Shown: one piece after another, positions 56,568-64,000 of the stretch
Layout: each line of letters opens with the position of its first letter
Numbering within the stretch: position 1 is the stretch's first letter
Assembly (NCBI GenBank): GCA_947034895.1
Contig: OX344763.1
Span: 76,899,093-76,963,092 of the forward strand
Reading direction: 5' to 3'
DNA: 64,000 bases
Source: Rhytidiadelphus loreus
Taxonomy: Eukaryota > Streptophyta > Bryopsida > Hypnales > Hylocomiaceae
Made by a program: the position numbers and the translations under genes
Notes under the pieces: model-generated
The model's database searches: none
What the model was told of the DNA's origin: nothing
Seen by the model: the letters and a program-made list of their open reading frames with translations, nothing else

Positions 56568-57057
56568 CTTTAACACCACAAAAGCGTTAAGATGACACGA
56601 GTTATCGTCCCAGGGAATTCCAGATGTTGTCGCAATAGATAAGTTTCCAGAACTACGGATCTATCCGGAAATGACAATCCGCAGTAGGATCCAGCACAAC
56701 ACAAACACCAAGTTCCGGAAATATTGTCTTCCGGAATCAAATCCGGATCCACCTTGATCCGGATTTCTACTCTCACTATCCGTCACACCGATTTTTGGTA
56801 CCTCTGTTTTACCCTCAGAGGGTCCTCACTTGCTCTTTCCGAGGGGTGGGGAACATCACCACTCAAGTAACACGCGTATCAACTCCTAAACAACAAACAA
56901 CTATCCGTCCTCAAAGTTCTCAGTCCGGTAAGGAAGAAAGATGGTCCCTCTCACAACATTCCGGGTGGCCACTCGGAAGGTAGGTCACGCAGAGATACAC
57001 CCTCACCCGCCCTTACTACAACGACACTCAGCTATTTTCCGGATCAAGTTTTCGCCT

Positions 57058-57480
57058 ACTCTTGAGGTTGGCAGACCTTCCGGTGGTTTGGGAATATTCC
57101 ACTAAGCGGTTGCCGACTTCCGCACGGGACTACTCTCGAGTTCCCGGACTAGCTCCCTGACCACTACCGGATCCCACCGGATCACCGTTCCAGCGATTTA
57201 AAGGCACCACGCATAGCTCCTCACTCGTAAACTAGACTCAATCCGCAAAAAAACCACGGATAGTTGGAATCCGGAACTAAAGGACTTACTTCCTAGCTAT
57301 CGACCGTTCTTGAGGTTGGCAGACCTTCCGATGGTTTGGGAATGTTCCACTTGGCGGCTGCTGACTTCCGCACGAAACTACTCATGAGTTCCGGATTAGC
57401 TCCTTGACCACTACCGGATCCCACCGGATCACCGTTCCAGCGATTTAAAGGTACCACACACAGCTCCTCAAGTTCAATCT
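57058..57480. repeat. Tandem duplication of about 180 bp inside the retroelement
   Basis: Segments beginning CTTGAGGTTGGCAGACCTTC at 57,061 and 57,309 match closely through AGCTCCTCA. Their spacing is 248 bp. They lie in the non-coding part downstream of the ORFs. Confidence 0.85.
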
Positions 57481-57901
57481 AAACTACTCTGCAAAACACC
57501 TTCAGTCGGATCCGGATACCAACCAATCCGGATTCCTACCTTGCACACTCTCCCGGATACACCCACACATAAGTAATCAAGACGCGATACGCAAGATAAT
57601 GATTCCCAAGGTGTTTATTCTTGAGTGTTCAGATTGAATGACACAAAATGGAATGACAGGCCACAAGCCGGCCCGCCCTTAAAAACCAAAACAACACGAC
57701 CAAAACGGTCCAAAGAAAAAGCGGCTAACGGCCAGCTGAAAATCCGAACAACGGCCAAGTGACCGTTCCGAGAAAAACGGAAAGCCGTTGACATCCTAGA
57801 AATCCGGAACTACTTAGCATTCCGGATCAGCGGGTCCCACATCCGGAAAACCCGCGATGAAAACAAAACACTAAAACTAACAATCCAACTGCACTATATA
57901 G

Positions 57902-59830
57902 TCATTTACCCTTCCGGGCCTTCTTTGCTGACGTACCGCCCTTTGAAATCTGGGTTGGCGCTTTCTGCCGGATCTGCTTCGGCGGGATGGACTTCGTTGC
58001 GGACCGGGTCCTTGGCAAACCCGGATCCGTCTCCGCATACTCCGACTCGGAAGACGAGTTCGCTACCGCCTCCTCCTCATCCGACTCAAGAACCTCCTCC
58101 GGATCGTTGTTGACCTTCCGCCTGGTGGCCTTCTTCTTCTCCAGGTCAATGATCTCGATGGGGGTCGACGGTGGTGGCCGCGGAGGAGTCTGCTGCTGCA
58201 TATGTGTGAACTCCTCCGGATGGGTCCGGGCCGGATTCTGAATCCCAACCGGATCCTCCGTCATCGCCGTTACTTCTGCAGTGGAATCCGGAATGGGTGG
58301 GAAAAGGTTTACCGAAGTATTCCGGGGCGTCAGAACCGGATCCGGAATCCTCCTCCCATCCGTAATCTCCTTCTGCACCGAGGATCTTCCGGGTGCTTGC
58401 TGGGCGGACGATCGTGCTCCAAGGTTGAGCTGTGTTGTCTCCTGGAACTCTCCTCCGGGTATTTCCGGAAACAACGAGGCTTCCAATCCGCTCAACGGAT
58501 CGAAGAGGCCGACCAACTGGCGCATCTCCTTCAATGCGACCTCGATCTGCGCCTCAAACTCTACCAAGATCTTTACAACCTTGGTTCCGTAAATATGACC
58601 TTCCCGGGTCATCTAGTTGTTCCAGAGCGCGGATCTAGTGATGATATCCGCTGGTGGGTCAATGAAGTCCCTTAGTTTCCGGACCAGCTCCGTCGCATCC
58701 ATCGCTCGTTTGTTGGCGGTGTTCATCTTTCTCTCTGCCCGCGCTGCGCGGTTTTGAAGATGATCGCGTTCCGCCTCCACTGCCCGGATGCGGCCCTCCA
58801 GCAGGCGAACCATCTCCGGATCCGGTCTGCTCTTGATCGCCTCCACGATCTCCGTCTCGTCCGCTACTTTCAACGTCGTGCAGACTCTCCGGATCAGAGT
58901 GGCCATCCGGTTGTTTGATGCCTTCTGACTCCGCAGCCAGGATATTGTGGACTCGAAGATATCCAGATCCCGATTAGTGTTCCGGGATGGAAAAGGGTCC
59001 GGAAGTTGGCTCTTCCCTCTTGATTCCGGGTCCGTGCTCTTCCGACGGGAGTCGTGCCTGTCCGGTGAGTCATGCTCTAGTTCCGGCTTCTCTTCTTCTT
59101 CTGGCTCCTCATCCATCGGATCTGAATCCGAAGGAAGACCGTATCGGAGCAGGCTATCTCCTTGCCGGTAGATGATGTCTTCTGGACTGCTAAGTACCTC
59201 CTGCTTGTGATACAAGTGGAGGAGGTACGGACTGATGGGACTCGATTTCTTTCCCACCAGGTTTCCGGAAAGCTTATCCACTATCGACTGGATAATGAGC
59301 CCCCAGCTAACTGGTCTAGGGGCCGGTTTCCCTCTTTCCCCTAAAGCTCCAAAGACTGTGTTTGCTAGGGTAACTGTAATCCGGATGGGCTTTTCCGGAT
59401 ACAGGATCGGGCTGAGAAACTCTAGGAGTCTCTGATCCCTAGGGTTCCGGCAGTCAAACGCGGTGTAACCCTCCTTCGGATCCGCCGGGTTCCGGAACCT
59501 ATCCGCGGCGAATTTCTCCGTCCGGCCGGCCCATCCGGATCTTCTAGTGGACGCGAAATAGACTCCGGCCCATATTTCTGCTGTCCAAGACTTTGGACGA
59601 CCCCTAACGGTCAGGTGATATTGGTTCGGAGCGCCGTAGACTATCTCGTCTATCATTTCCTCGCTCCGGATGTTCCAGGGTCTTTTCAGAAACCCGAGAC
59701 ACCCCATATCCGTCAAGTCATTCTCCAACTGCCAGTGGTGTTCCGGATTCTCAGGGATTTCCGGACTGATCATCCGGGCCGTGATCCCCGACTTCCGTTG
59801 TACACTGGGCCCTGCCATAACCACAGCCAT
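57902..59830 (-). CDS. Gag-like retroelement protein, one in-frame TAG
   Basis: A 405-codon frame (59,830-58,613) ends in TAG, followed without a gap by ATG and 236 more codons in the same frame (58,612-57,902). The first part has LSPILYPEKPIRITVTLANTVF-like helices and a coiled coil (EAERDHLQNRAARAERKMN). The second is proline-rich with a basic lysine-rich end (SKGGTSAKKARKGK). The order fits a capsid-like domain followed by a nucleic-acid-binding tail, without a CCHC knuckle. The first part resembles the putative plant transposon proteins linked to gypsy elements, at low confidence. The TAG may be a CAG mutation or a readthrough site. Confidence 0.55.
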
Positions 59831-62539
59831 ACTCTATCCTCACTTCCGACTCACTTCCGCTAATGTTTCCGCTAAGTTTCCGTTGCCTGATCCGCTAAGT
59901 TTCCGCTAATCTTCCGTCCTACTTTCCGGTGCAATCGGCACCGGCCTCCCCTTCTCTCCCTAACGCGTTCCTATCTCACCACACTTTCACTCACTAAGCG
60001 CCATCGCGATAATCACGCGGAGAAAGAGGAAGAATGAAGGAGACAACGGGGGTTAAGTAGTTTTTCAGCCTGGCGTTCCCGTAAGTTCCCTAGCCGGACT
60101 AGGCTCTAGGGCCTACTCGGCCAGAACTTTCCGGTTTCTGGATAGGGTTTCCGGATCCGACTATAACCCTAATTACAGTTTAAGGTTTTCCGTAAAGCCT
60201 CTAATTCCTATTTCTGGTTTTAGGCTTTCTATTCCCTACCTATTATGGAAAATTTGAAAATTTCTACTCTATATAATTACTATTGCCTATTATTTCTGTT
60301 TATGTAGATGTTGCGTACTTCCGCAACTTCTATGCAGATGTCTTCGACGAAAGTCTGCTCGTGCATTGGTTCTCTCTTTGAATAACACCTCATACCTTCT
60401 ACAATACAGTCCACAACTCATTAGTCCATTTTCCATTAGATTCAATAACAAAAAGAAAAAACTGAACTATTGATAAGCACTTCCTACAATCTTTTTTTTA
60501 TATTTAAAAACATGTTATTTTTAATTCCATTTACAATGGCGTTGTAAAAAAGCATTAGCACTAACCCCATTCACAGAACAATCCATACTACATTCTACAT
60601 GCACTCACTGCGGACTTCATTTAAATATACTTGTTCTCTAGAAATGTCATTTTACTTTCACTAATCCACTTACAGTTCCTTTTGAACAAATACTAAGTAT
60701 GATGTTCAATGTCTTGCCCTCATTCATTTGCAGAAATCTTTATCATTACTGTCATCAAAGAATACTACATCTGTCCAAAAAAATTAGCTCCTAATAGTAA
60801 ACCTTGATCTCTGCAGACATCACTTTCCAAAAAAATTCTTACAATGTTTTTTGTTCATGTACTCATTTTCAGTTCACCACGCACTCCCTTCCAAAAAAAA
60901 AAATTACATGAAGTCCAAGAACTTTTTTTCCCTTGTCTCTCTATTCACTTATTTATCTTTGTACTTAATGAATATTACAGGGATTAACTAGAGCAATGAA
61001 TATTACAGGGATTTAGTAGACCATGATTTACATGCTCTAGTGTTCTATTAAATTAACCAAAGAAGAGCTGATTGCATTTTTGCATGAACAAAAATCTTTG
61101 GAAAAAAATTCTAAACATTTTTTAATGAAGAATAATTAAAATAACATCAAATCCAAATTTATTCATTTATTAAAAATTTCCATTTCATTTGTTATGACAC
61201 TCTGAAGTTCATCATTCTCTTCACACAAAATAGTACCACCTGCTTCAATGCAAGCTCCTTATTCATTTAAGAGGCAAAAAAATTACCTCTTTGTCTTGAA
61301 ATTCCTTTCATTCTGTAAAACATATAAGCCAACAAACTGAAAAGTGTTCCAATAATGCCTTGAAAATTTATGCCTAGTTCAAGCTTTTAGTCTTCAATTC
61401 AATGCTCCTCAAATGTTTCAAAACATGATAACCACGCATATTTCCTACTTGTTTTTACATGCCCAAACATTATCATGAAATATGTAAAAGAAATCCACTT
61501 TCATTTCTACTACATGATGTACTTCTGAATCTTAAATATATGAAATTCAACGCTGATGCTACTATATTTTGAATATGTGCATTCATAATGCATACATATG
61601 TACAATGCACTTGACATATACACTCTCTTGTCCAGTGTGTTAGTAGTTTAAAAAAATATATATATATACAAAAATGTAAAACCTGCTAAAGTGTCAACTG
61701 CTAATGTATTATGATTTGCAGTATCCTTATAAAATACTGTGACAGTAAACACTTCACCAGGTGAAGATATGGATGATCTCCTGTATTCCAACTTAAACCT
61801 GATATAACTAATTTCAAAAAGGTTTAAGGCAATTTAAGCGACTTCAATCAACCGTGAATCCTACTTCTCTTATAGTTCCAGTTTAATAAAAATTATTCTA
61901 AAACAATGAACAATCTAGATATCTACTTCAGGATACTCATTTACGTCACTTCCAGTCCAATTCCAATATTTTACCATCTTCCCTTACACCAATGCTTTCT
62001 CCAATGATGCTAACCCATTAGTTTCTGTTTGCATTCAATTCCAAATTCACTAAATTTATAACTCAAATCATATATACACTGTACATGTTCCCTACATTCC
62101 ACATTAGTTAACTTTAAAAATCCAACAACATTTACTAAAGGAATCAATTTTTTCAGTACACTTCTGTTGCGGCTACAAAATTGTTAAATAAACTACAATT
62201 TTTTATATAAATGCTTTTCACTGCACACTAGATTGCACAGTTGTATGAATAATTCATTCATATGTAACTGAGCCAGATTATCTTCATTTAATTGAACAAC
62301 TTTTGTAAATATTGGCTTCGTTTCATTCTTAAGGCATGTTCTTTTCATTGAAAACAATAATATCCTTTCACATAAAGCCAAATTCAATCAGAAACCAAAA
62401 AAATCATACAAAAAAACTAAAATTCAGATATCCTTTACAACAACACTGTAATAGTCCAATATGAAATGCAATGAAAAATTCTATACTTTCTAATTCTGCT
62501 TTTGAATAACCATTCCAAGTTCAAGGTTGATTAACTCAC

Positions 62540-63438
62540 CGCCTATATGGCTCCATGTGTGCAGCGTTATCTAACACAAATTCATGCATTGCAGCCCTCA
62601 CTTCTTCAGTAAGCACCTTAGCCTTCCCTTTCCCCTCCAGAATTTCGTCAACCATGGTTGGTTCTTCTTTATCGTCCCAAACTCTTCGTGACGTAATATT
62701 ATATTCGGACATGTATTCGGTAACAAAGCCTAAGGCTTGTTTTGTTTGATAACCTGAAGCAATGCTTCCTTCTGGTTTAGCCAAGTTCCTCACATACCCT
62801 TTCAAAGTCTTAAAATAATGCTCATATGGATACATCCATCTCGTATGAACTAGACCGCACAAAAAGAGTTCTTCCACTAAGTGATTAGGCATGTGTGACA
62901 TTATGTCAAAAAATGAAGGAGGCATCTCTTTTTCCAATGTACACATAGATTCAGCTGAATCTGTCATCAACTGGTGCTTATCATCTCGATTAACTATCTT
63001 TGCACACAACTTTTGGAAAACTCTACTCAATCGAATGATTGTACTGGCAAGAACTTTGTTCGATATTTTCCGGTAACATAAAGGTAAAATCTACTGCAAC
63101 AGCACATGAAAGTCATGTGACTTCAAGCCACTTAGTTTACCTTTGCTAATTTTGTTGTATAGCGCTGACACATAATTTGTAGGTGTCCTCAATGACTTCA
63201 ACACTCGTAAAACCTTTGCCTTATCTGCTGCTGAAAGCATGTATGTAGCATGTGGCATGTGTAATCGATCATGGTTGGGGCCACGAGGTTATAGATGGAG
63301 ATGAGGTCGTATACCGTATGCTTGCATGTCGGCTCTCACTGCTGGGGTATCTTTCTCACCAAACGTTGTCCTCAATATATTCTCGGAAAGGTTTTTTTCA
63401 CAATGCATAACTTCATTAACATGCCGTATTAATAGATC
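62540..63438 (-). pseudogene. CACTA TNP2 C-terminus plus DUF4218 exon
   Basis: On the minus strand an acceptor at 63,439 opens a frame with VMHCEKNLSENIL, GPNHDRLHMPHA and GLKSHDFHVLLQ, typical of the end of TNP2 transposases. DUF4218 follows (MPPSFFDIMSHMPNHLVEEL, HTRWMYPYEHYFKTLKGY). A donor (GGTGAGT) ends the exon at 62,540. Two stops interrupt it: TAA near 63,291 (LHL*PRGPNH) and TAG at 63,091 (LLQ*ILPL). Both are at glutamine positions of the family. The transposase is therefore inactive as written. Its N-terminal exons lie beyond the window. Confidence 0.8.
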
Positions 63439-63439
63439 C

Positions 63440-64000
63440 TGCAAGTACCAGATATAATTTAGTCAACAAGAAATACAGAAAATCACAAGAACTACACTCA
63501 AAGCCAGTACTCATATCCAACCAGAATAAAGGATTACAATTTCAATGTCTCTGTTATTCATGCTCTCATATAAATTGAATGCACAGAAATGAACATCCCA
63601 TAATACTAATGCATCCTAATATGTGTTTCAGTAGCTCCAATATATAATTGAAGAATTATATATGACATGCACTTCATACACAAGTTCACTAAAAATTGAA
63701 AGATTTCGTATAACTACATCTGACATCAAATACTTTTTTTCCTCAAGTTCCCTTCATTGTCATGTTCCCTACTATACTATTTGCTTTAAAGTTGAGAATA
63801 CAACATTTAGAGGAACACTTCTCAGGATTTGCCTCCGCGAACTGCATCAATGAAGATTTTCATACCAGTAGATCTACAAAAGTGCTTCTTATTCTTATAT
63901 AGTCATACAGTGGCCATCACTCTGTGCAATGTCTTTGGTAACTCTGACAATTCATATAGTTGTATCTGCACTTCTCTCTCATCCACCAATGTCTATGAAG
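63440..64000. other. Intronic AT-rich end of the window
   Basis: Presumably an intron of the CACTA transposase gene. No exon or RNA gene recognised. Confidence 0.4.

Larger units (their letters stand above)
56575..60310 (-). mobile_element. Nested retroelement with gag-like ORFs, non-autonomous
   Basis: This block has a marked change in composition (CCGGA-rich) and interrupts the CACTA intron. Its left end is homologous to the fragment at 1-665. It encodes one long frame (57,902-59,830) split by a TAG. No reverse transcriptase, integrase or protease motif is seen, and I could not find a matching long terminal repeat at the other end. A non-autonomous (gag-only) LTR derivative is the best guess. 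Boundaries are approximate. Confidence 0.6.
52785..64000 (-). mobile_element. CACTA (En/Spm) transposon, running off the window
   Basis: The 3' end of the element starts CACTAGTGGAAAATGGTG at 52,785, the classic CACTA terminus. Inside on the minus strand are coding exons for TNP2-like transposase, DUF4218 and DUF4216, the usual plant CACTA set. The other end lies beyond the window. It contains a nested retroelement (56,575-60,310) and a foldback MITE (54,573-54,727). Intervals 52,800-55,720, 60,310-62,535 and 63,440-64,000 are AT-rich and look intronic or subterminal. Confidence 0.85.

Noticed and set aside
8512..63093. Reassignment of UAG to glutamine in this genome
   Set aside because: Many in-frame TAGs fall at Gln-like positions, but TAA and TGA interruptions also occur and the kinase and cargo gene B end in TAG. 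Ordinary C-to-T decay explains all of them.

Overview
The window looks like a land-plant nuclear genome, most likely repeat-rich intergenic DNA of a bryophyte or other non-seed plant. This rests on BED/DUF659-type hAT, CACTA and DUF7869-type transposon proteins, spliceable introns with GT-AG borders, plant-type TTTAGGG interstitial repeats, and AT-rich spacers. The species assignment is inference. I see no clear host housekeeping gene and no tRNA, rRNA or CRISPR locus. Almost all of the window can be read as nested mobile DNA.

Layout. 1-0.67 kb holds the 3' end of a retroelement. 0.88-7.0 kb holds remnants of a gene-carrying element: GC-rich motif arrays, a RING-H2 gene fragment and a 175-bp satellite. 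7.3-12.0 kb and 37.45-51.1 kb appear to be the two sides of a second large element, here called the PAL element. It carries decayed genes for an FCP1/NIF-like phosphatase, a coiled-coil protein, an INGQHS-motif protein and a DUF7869-type protein. Each gene is preceded by a palindrome of the form TCAGCTCGANTCGAGCTGA.

Between them, 12,007-37,453 is a 25.4-kb hAT-superfamily transposon. It has an 11-bp TIR (CAGGGTTGTCT) and a perfect 8-bp target duplication (TCAGTAAA), and it sits in an intron of the INGQHS gene, 6 bp from the splice acceptor. It carries an intact 1095-residue transposase plus four cargo genes: a coiled-coil/RING-H2 protein, two paralogues of its N-terminal domain, and an unusual protein kinase. 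About 16.6 kb of its interior is a diverged giant inverted repeat centred on the kinase gene. GC-rich arrays of GGGCGACTTCGGGT-like motifs lie at both ends and just upstream of all five genes. Four tRNA-like modules carry hairpins whose two arms change together from copy to copy.

43.8-47.3 kb contains a second, inverted copy of the 175-bp satellite and three small TIR or foldback elements. 52,785 to the window end is a CACTA (En/Spm) element on the minus strand with TNP2, DUF4218 and DUF4216 coding exons. A 3.7-kb retroelement with gag-like ORFs is nested in one of its introns.

Working together: the hAT transposase presumably recognises the TIRs and subterminal arrays. Because the same arrays sit at each cargo promoter, cargo expression and transposition may share one DNA-binding factor. 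The PAL element shows the same design with a different motif. Most non-hAT genes carry nonsense codons explicable as C-to-T changes (CAG, CAA or CGA to stop), which fits old methylated transposons. The hAT transposase, kinase and two coiled-coil genes remain open.
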